From Cyclobacterium sp. 1_MG-2023 (GTDB lineage Bacteria; Bacteroidota; Bacteroidia; Cytophagales; Cyclobacteriaceae): a stretch of DNA of 64,000 bases. Positions 1 to 8,456 of the stretch are shown piece after piece. The DNA lies in assembly GCF_030546805.1 (NCBI RefSeq), contig NZ_JAUOPC010000017.1, positions 43,328 to 107,327 of the forward strand, in the 5' to 3' direction. The translations under genes were made by a program, and so were the position numbers. The notes under the pieces were generated by a model that did not search any database, was not told the origin of the DNA, and saw only the letters and a list, made by a program, of their open reading frames with translations. Each line of letters starts with the position of its first letter. Positions within the stretch are counted from its first letter, which is position 1.

Positions 1-1314
1 CTGGTGCAAAGCCGCAATTTTGATTGGCTTTTCTATACTTTTACATGGCCTCTCATCAGCAGTTTTACCATAAACATAGCCTTTTTTGATTCCTCCTCCA
101 AACATCAAAACCGAACAGCCATCTGTGAAATGCCTGTGCATTCCATAATTTTTCATGTCTTCAATAATGTCAGGAACCTCCACTTGGTCTTTTACTTTTG
201 CTCCCGGTCTTCCTTCCGTCAGCATATCCCTGCTAAATTCGCTGGCCAATACCACCAAAGTCCGGTCCAGCTTTCCACTTTCATCCAAATCTTTAATCAA
301 CTGAGCAATAGGTGCATCAATTAATTTTTTCATTCCCTTCAGCCTGGTATGTCCGTTTTCATGGGTATCCCAGCCTACAAAAGGTTCATATTCTGAAGTT
401 ACACTTATAAATCTTGCCCCCTGATCTACCAGCCGCTTGGCCATCAAACAACCCAAACCAAATTTACCCGTGTTGTAAATGTCATATTTCTCTTTGGGCT
501 CCTGGCTTAAATCAAAAGCCTTCGCTTCCGGACTATTCAATAGCATATAGGCCTGCTCCATGGATCGCTTCAGTGACTCTTTTTGGTAATCACTTCCAAA
601 TTCCCCCATGGCACTTTCTTTTATCAAATTCTCATAAAGCTGATTCCTTGCTTCAAATCGCTTGTTGGACATACCTACGGGAGGGCGAACACTGTCTAAA
701 CCGGAACTCGGATCAGGTATCAAAAAAGGCCCATACTCACTGCCAAGAAAACCGGCACTATGAAAGGCCTTCAATTCCTCCCCTTCTCCTACGGTAAACC
801 GCTGCCCTATATTGATAAAAGGGGGTATAACCGGATTGACCGGTCCCAATTCCTTGGCCATCCAAGAACCCATATGGGGTACAGCTACAGACTGTGGTGG
901 CTCATAGCAAGTATGCCAATGAAATTGGTGTCTGGTATGCAAAATATGCCCAAGGTCTGCAGCAACATAGGAACGGATCAGACTGCCTTTATCCATCACA
1001 CCGCCAATTTTCTCAAGCCCCTCAGAAAAATTAACCCCATCTAAAACGGTAGGAACAGCTTTGAAGGTACTCAACACCTCTTTGGACTCCATGCCCTTTC
1101 TATAGGGGGTATATTTTTTTGGGTCAAAAGTCTCTGTATGAGCCATTCCACCTGCCATATAAAGCAAAATTACGGTATCCGCAGTGCTTTCAATCTTTTC
1201 CTTGGGGGAGCATGCGTTTAATAAGGCTGAAATTGGAGCTCCTGCAGCCATGGCTGCAATAGAAGCAGCGCTAGTCTTTTTTAAGAAATCTCTTCTTCTC
1301 CAATTATAATTCAT
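1..1314 (-). CDS. DUF1501 family protein (3' end cut by window edge)
   Basis: This reading frame is open from an ATG at 1314 to the window edge, giving 438 codons with the C-terminus missing. The N-terminus carries a twin-arginine-like signal (RRRDFLKK, residues 7-14) followed by an Ala-rich hydrophobic stretch and a Cys (LLNACSP), so export, possibly as a lipoprotein, is likely. The body has the DUF1501 pattern: an early LLYMAGGMAH segment, a late ASEFSRD segment where the second DUF1501 protein has GGEFGRTP, and a Gly-rich FGGGIKKG. DUF1501 belongs to the alkaline phosphatase/sulfatase-like fold, but its substrate is unknown. It lies 15 bp downstream of the c-heme/DUF1549 gene on the same strand and is surely co-transcribed with it. 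The family assignment is strong; the function is unknown. Confidence 0.85.
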   Translation of the reverse strand, partial: MNYNWRRRDFLKKTSAASIAAMAAGAPISALLNACSPKEKIESTADTVILLYMAGGMAHTETFDPKKYTPYRKGMESKEVLSTFKAVPTVLDGVNFSEGLEKIGGVMDKGSLIRSYVAADLGHILHTRHQFHWHTCYEPPQSVAVPHMGSWMAKELGPVNPVIPPFINIGQRFTVGEGEELKAFHSAGFLGSEYGPFLIPDPSSGLDSVRPPVGMSNKRFEARNQLYENLIKESAMGEFGSDYQKESLKRSMEQAYMLLNSPEAKAFDLSQEPKEKYDIYNTGKFGLGCLMAKRLVDQGARFISVTSEYEPFVGWDTHENGHTRLKGMKKLIDAPIAQLIKDLDESGKLDRTLVVLASEFSRDMLTEGRPGAKVKDQVEVPDIIEDMKNYGMHRHFTDGCSVLMFGGGIKKGYVYGKTADERPCKSIEKPIKIAALHQ

Positions 1315-1329
1315 AGCTTAAGCTTTTGA

Positions 1330-3828
1330 TTAGTAAATTAACTGAAATTCAGGAAGTAACAAAACTGCCCAAAATAAATCTTGTATGGCCTCAGGCTCCG
1401 GTTCTTCTCCCAAAGCTGCCATGGCAATTTTGAATTCCTTTTCTTGAGGCGCTCTTCCCAATAGTTGCTGGTAGACTTCCTGTACAATTATTTCTCCGGC
1501 CTCATATTTTTCTTTCCATCTGACCGCCCCTTCTTTTAGGGTACTGTTCAGCTTTTCGCCATTGGTTAATTCCAATGCTTGTAATAAACTCGCCTGACTG
1601 TCTCTACTCGTCATTACCACTTCACGGTTGGTACGCCCAAGGGCTTTAAGCAAGCCATTATTTGCTACCAAGGATGCGCGGACAAAGCCAATGTCAGATT
1701 GCTCGGAAACTGCCAGCTGATTGGGATCATACTTCATTTCCTCCTCCGTAAATAGGGGATGAATTTTTTGACTTACTCCATCGGTAAATTGCTCAGCTGT
1801 CATTCTTCGGATAACTGCCCCTTCGAAAACAAAATCATCTTCCACAAGAAACAATGGGCTCTCTACCCCTACTGCCGGCTGTTGATAAGCTTTGGATATG
1901 GCAATTTTATATATCAGTTGCTTCAGGTTGTAGCCGTCTTCTTCAAAGTCTGTGGCCAACCAATCCAATAAATCCTGACTCCATGGGATATTATCCATCT
2001 CGTCTGCAGGCTCCACCAAGCCTCTTCCCATCATTTGTTTCCATATTCTATTGACTATGGTGCGGTAAAGTCGGCCATTGGCAGGTTGCACCAAGTATTC
2101 GGCCAGCTGTTCCAACTTCTCAGACCTTGTGGCAGTACTGTCAATTTCACCCAATTCCTCCCAAAGAATTTTAGTTCCGGCCTGCTCTCCTGTAGGAATA
2201 TCACAACGGCTAACCACCAAAGATGAATCTGCAAAAATATTGGCAAATGCATAGGCTTCTTTAAGTTTCCAGTCACTAATAAAACTGTCATGGCAGGAAG
2301 CACACTTGAGATTAAGCCCTAATATTACCTGCCCTACATTTTGTGCAGCTTGCATTTCAGTGACCTGACTTGCATTGACATCTCCTCTCCAGCGAATGCC
2401 TTCGATAAACCCCTTGGACTTTTCATCAGGATTCAATAATTCCTTGACAAATTGGTCATAAGGTTTATTGTCACGTAATGAGTTGTACAACCAATCGGTA
2501 ATGGCATACCGCCCTTTGGTAATATAGCCTGTACCGGTATAGTCATTTCTCAGGGCATCATTCCAGAAAGTCAGCCAGTGGGTTGCATAATCGTCATTCC
2601 TATCCAGCAATTCACTTACCCAAATCGCCCTTTTATCAGGCCTGTTGTCATTCATAAAGGCCGAATATTCTTCCGGGGAAGGCTGTAAACCTACTATATC
2701 CAAGTATATCCTTCTCAGATAAACCTTATCATCCACAGGTTCTTTCCAAGCTATCTCTTGCTCTTCAAAATACTCATCCACCCAAATATCGATGGCTTGC
2801 GTCAATCCTTTTCTTTGAGCCGGCAAGTTGGGTCGCCTTGGGGCAAGTTCTGCTACCCTAAAAACACTTACTTCCTCTGCAGCATCCGGCCAAGGAGCTC
2901 CTTTGTTCACCCAAAAAGAAATCAAGGCTATCTCATCATCGGAAAGCACCTTGCCTTTGGAAGGCATGGCCTCTTTGTGATCTTTGGGAAGCTTTATCCT
3001 TCGCACCAGTTCGCTTTTGTCAGCATTTCCCGGAATAATTACCGGACCTGACTCTCCACCGGCAAAAGTAAACTCCTTAGAATCAAGCCTTAGCTCTCCT
3101 TTAATCTTGGCATCACTGTGACACTTATAGCAATTGTGGGCAAATACAGCCCTTACCTTGCCTACCAATTCAATTTGCTTTTGTTCACTTAAGGTACCTT
3201 CTTCTTCAAAGGCCACCAAATCTATGTTTAGGTCCTCAGCGGAATAGGTTGATTCATTCCAAGGCAAAGTCTCTGTCAAATATTCTTCCCCATGGGTCAA
3301 TGAGGCACCGAAATGTCCGGCAATTGAAACACCAAAGGCTGTGATAAATAGCGCAATTCTAAAACTTTTTATGACTGCCTTAGGATACCCATTTTTTATT
3401 TTCCCCATTAAAAAAAGCAGTAAAAGACCCAGAATGGCCGTTGCAATCCCGGTCCACTGATGAATATCCAGCAAACGCCCTCCATATTCTTCTACATTAG
3501 CCAATAGCAAGCCTAAAACCACAGCTATTACAGCACCTATTGCCCCTGTCCATACCAAGGCCGAGATACCCGGTCTTAGTTTATGATTAAAATCTCTAAA
3601 TGTAAACAACTCCAACAGGGCAGCCAATAAAAGAAAGCTTACGGGAAAGTGAACTGCAAGGGGGTGCAAACGGCCTAAAAACTTCCACAACCAAAAGGCA
3701 GTATCTGCCTCAGCTGCCTGAAACAATAGCACTGGTTCAAATGCACTCACCTCTGTGGTAATACCCAATACCGCGAAAAAAAACGTAGTCAGGGGGATTA
3801 ACAGGTTACCTTTACTTATCCTTTTCAT
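1330..3828 (-). CDS. PSD1-type membrane cytochrome c with DUF1549/DUF1553 domains
   Basis: The 832-residue protein starts with a signal-like segment, then several hydrophobic helices between about residues 50 and 175 that resemble a DUF2231-like membrane module. A c-type heme site CYKCH (Cys233, Cys236, His237) and the planctomycete-type cytochrome region follow (GELRLDS, VIIPGNADKS). The DUF1549 domain covers roughly residues 340-560 and has a second CASCH motif near residue 515. The DUF1553 domain fills the C-terminus. Families with this architecture are common in Planctomycetes and marine Bacteroidetes, and a role in periplasmic redox chemistry during catabolism is usually assumed but not proven. 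The DUF1501 gene follows directly. A homologous gene lies divergently at 4182. Unlike that copy, this one has the extra membrane module, so it may be membrane-anchored. Confidence 0.88.
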   Translation of the reverse strand: MKRISKGNLLIPLTTFFFAVLGITTEVSAFEPVLLFQAAEADTAFWLWKFLGRLHPLAVHFPVSFLLLAALLELFTFRDFNHKLRPGISALVWTGAIGAVIAVVLGLLLANVEEYGGRLLDIHQWTGIATAILGLLLLFLMGKIKNGYPKAVIKSFRIALFITAFGVSIAGHFGASLTHGEEYLTETLPWNESTYSAEDLNIDLVAFEEEGTLSEQKQIELVGKVRAVFAHNCYKCHSDAKIKGELRLDSKEFTFAGGESGPVIIPGNADKSELVRRIKLPKDHKEAMPSKGKVLSDDEIALISFWVNKGAPWPDAAEEVSVFRVAELAPRRPNLPAQRKGLTQAIDIWVDEYFEEQEIAWKEPVDDKVYLRRIYLDIVGLQPSPEEYSAFMNDNRPDKRAIWVSELLDRNDDYATHWLTFWNDALRNDYTGTGYITKGRYAITDWLYNSLRDNKPYDQFVKELLNPDEKSKGFIEGIRWRGDVNASQVTEMQAAQNVGQVILGLNLKCASCHDSFISDWKLKEAYAFANIFADSSLVVSRCDIPTGEQAGTKILWEELGEIDSTATRSEKLEQLAEYLVQPANGRLYRTIVNRIWKQMMGRGLVEPADEMDNIPWSQDLLDWLATDFEEDGYNLKQLIYKIAISKAYQQPAVGVESPLFLVEDDFVFEGAVIRRMTAEQFTDGVSQKIHPLFTEEEMKYDPNQLAVSEQSDIGFVRASLVANNGLLKALGRTNREVVMTSRDSQASLLQALELTNGEKLNSTLKEGAVRWKEKYEAGEIIVQEVYQQLLGRAPQEKEFKIAMAALGEEPEPEAIQDLFWAVLLLPEFQLIY

Positions 3829-4181
3829 TCGATTTCATTTTTCAGGGTCTAAAGTTTTATGAGCGAAACTTCTAAAATTGACAAAATCCAACAGCACAAC
3901 CAAAAAAGCATATACTCAACGCAACATTAGGATCCATTTCAAATCTCACTGCAAAACCGCTTTTACCCTTAATTAATTACTATTACTGTCTATCACAATA
4001 CTATTAAAATTTTGTGATACAACCACCCTGTACTATCCTGTTTGGTTTATAAAAGTTACTTCTTGATTTACAAATTTGCAAGATTTATTATACCAAGGGA
4101 TGGGTATTGTACAGGATTGGACTTTGAAAGTAAAGTATTTATTACTTACATTTAATGCTACTATTAGCATAACTACCCAAA
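3829..4181. promoter_or_regulatory. Divergent intergenic region with an inverted-repeat candidate operator
   Basis: This 353-bp gap separates two divergent PSD1/DUF1501 operons and must hold both promoters. A perfect inverted repeat, TATCACAA at 3991-3998 and TTGTGATA at 4012-4019, separated by 13 bases, sits almost at the centre. Its position and symmetry suggest a shared regulator site. No convincing TAnnTTTG box was found for either gene and no regulator gene is adjacent, so the role is inferred. Confidence 0.4.
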
Positions 4182-6926
4182 ATGAAAAGCCGAATCTTCA
4201 TCTTCTTATTGCCTGTACTTCTGATCCTAACTTTTTGGTTATGGCCGGGCCAAGAAAAGATAAGCTATAATCGCCAAATCCGGCCCATTATCAATAACAA
4301 ATGCATTTCTTGCCACGGAGGTGTCAAACAATCTGGGGGTTTTTCCTTGCTCTTTGAAGAAGAGGCCAAAATGAATACTGAATCCGGAAAGCCTGCTATA
4401 ATTCCCGGAGATGCTGAGGCTTCAGAAATGGTCACACGCCTTACACACCACGATCCCGAGCTAAGAATGCCATTGGGCAAAGACCCTTTGACCCAAGAAG
4501 AAATTGAACTGATCAAAGAATGGATCAATCAGGGAGCAAACTGGGAAAAGCACTGGGCATATATCCCTCCAAAAAAAGACCTAGAAGTGCCTTCTGTGGA
4601 TAGTGAAATACCCGCACAAAACGAAATTGACCATTTTATTTTCAGGAAATTGGCTGAGATGGAGCTAAATCCAAACGAAGAGGCTCCCAAAGAATTGCTG
4701 CTCCGAAGGTTAACTTTGGATCTTACCGGCTTGCCACCGGAACTGCAAGCTTATGATGATTTTATGGCTGACACTTCTCCAAATGCTTACGAAAACAAGG
4801 TTGACCAACTGCTGGCCTCGCCCCATTTTGGAGAGAAGTGGGCCGCCTTTTGGATGGACCTTGCACGCTATTCTGATTCCAAAGGCTATGAAAAGGATTT
4901 GCATAGAGAAATCTGGAAGTACAGAGATTGGCTGATAGAAGCCTTTAATCAAGACATGCCCTTCGACCAATTTACCATTGCGCAATTGGCCGGAGACCTA
5001 TTGCCTGATCCGACTGAATCTGACTTATTGGCCACTGCTTTCCACAGAAACACCATGGCAAACGATGAAGGCGGAACAAATGATGAGGAGTTTAGGGTAG
5101 CCGCAGTAATGGAGAGGGTAGGTACTACCTATGAAGTTTGGCAGGGCACCACCATGGCATGTGTGCAATGCCATAGTCATCCCTATGACCCTATCAGACA
5201 CGAGGAGTTTTACAAAAGCCAGGCCTTTTTTAACAATACCCAAGACAAAGACCTTTACAACGAACAACCCAAAGTTTTTACCTATGAAAAAGAAAGTGAG
5301 CAAAAGGTCAAAGACCTGCTATCTTGGGTAAATGAAAACCTAAAGCCCTCCGAAAAGCTTCCGGAAATCAGCGATAACTACCTGCACAGGCAAAAGCAAG
5401 ACCTCCTGTATACTTTGGGCTACAGAAAGGTTGAAGCAGAGGAGTTTCAAGACAAAAGCCGGTTTATCGAATTGGTTGCGCATGACCAGGAATCTATTTG
5501 GCAAGTGCAGGACAGTTCATGGATCATGTTCGAGAATGTTGACTTGACAGATATTAAAGCCATCTCTATGGGTTATGCCTCCCTGTATGGAGCCAAGGTG
5601 GAAATAAGATTGGACTCAATCCTTGGCAGAAAAATAGGAGAGGGAACCTTTGGAATAACCGACACAAGTTTTCCAGGCAATCGGCCCAAAGATTGGGAAA
5701 CAATAAAGGTGGCGATTGAACCGATTTCGGGAAAACGAGATCTCTTTTATTACTTTAAAAAAGACAAAACCTTTGCCCAAGACCTCATCCGTGTAGACTG
5801 GGTCTTTTATCATGAAAAAGCTCCTTTAAAAGACAAGTATCCTCTGAGTTTCCAGGCCAAGTTGGTGGAACTATCCAATACAAAAGCCATAGAAACCCCT
5901 ATTCTAAAAGATCTACCAAAATCACGTTCAAGAAGCACCTTTGTATTTGAGCGGGGCGACTGGCGTTCAAAGGGAGAAGAAGTAACAGCCAACACCCCTG
6001 AAATAATGGGAACAATCAACAAGGAAAAACCCGATAGGTTGGATTTTGCCAAATGGTTGGTAAGTGGTGAGAACTCCCTCACCTCCCGCGTTATTGTCAA
6101 TCGCATTTGGGAGCAAATATTTGGTTTTGGAATCGTCGAAAGCATGGAGGACTTTGGAAGCCAGGGGATCCCTGCCAGTCATCCCGAACTATTGGATTGG
6201 TTGGCGGTAAACTTTCAGGAAGACATGAATTGGTCCATGAAAAAACTGATCAAAAAAATAGTCATGTCCCAAAGCTATAGACAAAGCTCGGCAACAAACG
6301 AGGAAAAGATTAAAAAGGATCCGTATAACAAGTTCTTATCCAGAGGCTCAAGAACTAGACTGCCTGCCGAAACCATTAGAGACCAAGCCTTGGCCATCAG
6401 CGGTTTATTGAATGAAAAACAATTGGGACCAAGTGTAATGCCTTACCAGCCTGAGAACATCATCAGCTTTGGAGGAAAGTTTTGGTTCCCAAGTGAGGGA
6501 GAGGAAAAATACCGAAGAGCAGTGTACACTTACTGGAAGAGAACCCACCCTTATCCTTCTTTTGTCACTTTTGATAGTCCCTCCAGAGAAGTATGTACTT
6601 CCAGAAGGATAAGAACGAACACCCCACTTCAATCTCTCGTTTTATTAAATGATCCTGTTTATATAGAAGCGGCAGATGCTTGGGCAAAACGCATATTGAA
6701 AGAAAGCGGAGGCGACATAAAAAATGGCATTGAAAAAAATCTACGGCTGGTTACTGCCAAAGTGCCTGAGCCGGAAAAAGTAGAAGTCCTCCACCAACTT
6801 TATTTGGAATCGCTTGCTTACTATCAAGAAGAAGGCAAAGAACTGGATAAAAATGCAGAACTAGCAGCCATGCGAATGGTTAGTAATGCCATGTTAAACT
6901 TAGATGAATTTGTAACCAGAAGATAG
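4182..6926 (+). CDS. PSD1-type c-heme protein with DUF1549/DUF1553 domains
   Basis: This 914-residue exported protein has a short N-terminal hydrophobic helix (residues 4-21) and then immediately the c-heme motif CISCH (Cys41, Cys44, His45). The planctomycete-type cytochrome domain (AIIPGDAEAS, RMPLGKDP) covers about residues 30-120, DUF1549 about 150-360 with a second CVQCH motif, and DUF1553 roughly 620-890. A middle segment of about residues 400-590 has a beta-rich look and may be a ligand-binding insert. The ATG is chosen because it gives a normal signal anchor. The DUF1501 gene begins one base after its stop codon. It shares the two-gene layout of the divergent operon but lacks the multi-helix membrane module. 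An electron-transfer or polymer-catabolism role is plausible but unproven. Confidence 0.88.
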   Translation: MKSRIFIFLLPVLLILTFWLWPGQEKISYNRQIRPIINNKCISCHGGVKQSGGFSLLFEEEAKMNTESGKPAIIPGDAEASEMVTRLTHHDPELRMPLGKDPLTQEEIELIKEWINQGANWEKHWAYIPPKKDLEVPSVDSEIPAQNEIDHFIFRKLAEMELNPNEEAPKELLLRRLTLDLTGLPPELQAYDDFMADTSPNAYENKVDQLLASPHFGEKWAAFWMDLARYSDSKGYEKDLHREIWKYRDWLIEAFNQDMPFDQFTIAQLAGDLLPDPTESDLLATAFHRNTMANDEGGTNDEEFRVAAVMERVGTTYEVWQGTTMACVQCHSHPYDPIRHEEFYKSQAFFNNTQDKDLYNEQPKVFTYEKESEQKVKDLLSWVNENLKPSEKLPEISDNYLHRQKQDLLYTLGYRKVEAEEFQDKSRFIELVAHDQESIWQVQDSSWIMFENVDLTDIKAISMGYASLYGAKVEIRLDSILGRKIGEGTFGITDTSFPGNRPKDWETIKVAIEPISGKRDLFYYFKKDKTFAQDLIRVDWVFYHEKAPLKDKYPLSFQAKLVELSNTKAIETPILKDLPKSRSRSTFVFERGDWRSKGEEVTANTPEIMGTINKEKPDRLDFAKWLVSGENSLTSRVIVNRIWEQIFGFGIVESMEDFGSQGIPASHPELLDWLAVNFQEDMNWSMKKLIKKIVMSQSYRQSSATNEEKIKKDPYNKFLSRGSRTRLPAETIRDQALAISGLLNEKQLGPSVMPYQPENIISFGGKFWFPSEGEEKYRRAVYTYWKRTHPYPSFVTFDSPSREVCTSRRIRTNTPLQSLVLLNDPVYIEAADAWAKRILKESGGDIKNGIEKNLRLVTAKVPEPEKVEVLHQLYLESLAYYQEEGKELDKNAELAAMRMVSNAMLNLDEFVTRR

Positions 6927-6927
6927 A

Positions 6928-8391
6928 ATGAATATTTGGGAAGAAGCATTTATCCGAAAAGCGCAATACAATAGCAGGAGGCATTTCTTAAAAAAATGTA
7001 CTTCAGGTCTTGGCGCATTGGCTATGGGCTCGCTGATGGGTTGTGGAAATAATTCGGGAGCTAAGCAAGTAGCAGGGTCTTTTTTAGACAAGAAAGCCTC
7101 TCATTTTGCTCCCAAGGCAAAGAGTGTCATTTTCCTTCATATGGCAGGAGGACCTTCCCACTTGGAGCTTTTTGATTTCAAACCCACGCTTCAGAAATTA
7201 AATGGCCAGGATACCCCGCAGTCCTTGATGGAGGGTAAAGAGTTTGCCTTCCTGAAAGGCACACCGAAACTACTTGGCCCACAGGCAAATTTTGGTCAAT
7301 ATGGCCAATCCGGTGCTTATGTATCAGATTATATGCCGGAATTCTCCAAAATGGTGGATGAAGTGAGCTTCCTAAAAGCCATGCATACGAATGAATTTAA
7401 CCATGCTCCGGCACAGTTATTTATGCATACCGGTAGTCCACGACTGGGCAAACCGAGTATAGGTGCTTGGTCTGTATACGGCCTTGGATCAGAGAATGAA
7501 GACCTACCGGGATATGTTGTACTCACATCAGGAGGAGGAGCTATAAGTGCCGGTAAAAGTGCTTGGGGAAGTGGTTTTTTACCCACCATTTACCAAGGGG
7601 TACAATGTCGCTCGGAAGGAGATCCCGTACTGTTTTTGTCCAATCCAAAATCCATCGACAGCCACCTCAGAAAAAAATCCATTGATGCCATCAACAAAAT
7701 CAATGAAATGGAATTTAAGGAATCAAATGATCCTGAAATTCTAACCCGAATTTCCCAATACGAGCTGGCTTTTCGCATGCAGACTTCTGTACCCGAAACC
7801 ATGAATATCAATGATGAGCCGGAATACATCCACCAAATGTATGGCACCAACCCGGGAAAAGCCTCTTTTGCCAACAATTGTTTGCTGGCAAGAAGGTTGG
7901 TAGAGAAAGGCGTGCGCTTCGTACAACTTTTCGACAACCGCTGGGACACCCATGGTGTGGGAGCAGGCAATGGTGTAGGTGAAGGAATGCGCAGGTCTTG
8001 TAAAACCATAGACCAGCCCATTGCGGCTTTGCTAAGAGACCTCAAGCAAAGGGGGCTATTGGATGACACACTTGTGGTATGGGGTGGTGAATTTGGCAGA
8101 ACCCCAATGATGGAATCCAGAACAGGAGAAGGTTTTGATGGCAGAGACCATCACTTGGAAGCATTCACCATGTGGATGGCAGGAGCAGGTGTTAAAAAAG
8201 GCCACATCCATGGCGCTACCGATGAAATAGGCTACTACGGTATAGAAGGTCGTACCCATGTTCATGATTTACAAGCTACCATCTTGGAAAGATTGGGTTT
8301 TGATCATGAAAAACTTACCTATGAATTTCAAGGAAGGGATTTCAGGCTGACAGATGTCCATGGAAAAGTAATCAATGAAGTGCTGAGCTGA
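6928..8391 (+). CDS. DUF1501 family exported protein
   Basis: The 487-residue product has a twin-arginine-like motif (SRRHFLKK, residues 16-23), a small-residue hydrophobic stretch and a lipobox-like LMGC, so Tat export and lipid anchoring are plausible. DUF1501 features include HMAGGPSHLELFD, GGEFGRTPM and RDHHLEAFTMW, conserved in this alkaline phosphatase/sulfatase-like superfamily and probably metal-coordinating. The ATG follows the upstream PSD1 stop after one base, which implies translational coupling and a working partnership with the c-heme protein. The full length fits the family. The substrate is unknown; DUF1501 proteins are repeatedly found beside PSD1 proteins, and that pairing is the only contextual clue. 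Confidence 0.88.
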   Translation: MNIWEEAFIRKAQYNSRRHFLKKCTSGLGALAMGSLMGCGNNSGAKQVAGSFLDKKASHFAPKAKSVIFLHMAGGPSHLELFDFKPTLQKLNGQDTPQSLMEGKEFAFLKGTPKLLGPQANFGQYGQSGAYVSDYMPEFSKMVDEVSFLKAMHTNEFNHAPAQLFMHTGSPRLGKPSIGAWSVYGLGSENEDLPGYVVLTSGGGAISAGKSAWGSGFLPTIYQGVQCRSEGDPVLFLSNPKSIDSHLRKKSIDAINKINEMEFKESNDPEILTRISQYELAFRMQTSVPETMNINDEPEYIHQMYGTNPGKASFANNCLLARRLVEKGVRFVQLFDNRWDTHGVGAGNGVGEGMRRSCKTIDQPIAALLRDLKQRGLLDDTLVVWGGEFGRTPMMESRTGEGFDGRDHHLEAFTMWMAGAGVKKGHIHGATDEIGYYGIEGRTHVHDLQATILERLGFDHEKLTYEFQGRDFRLTDVHGKVINEVLS

Positions 8392-8456
8392 TTATATAGA
8401 AATTTATGGGCGAATTTACTTCAAGTAAACATTAAATACGCAAGGCTTTAATGGCT

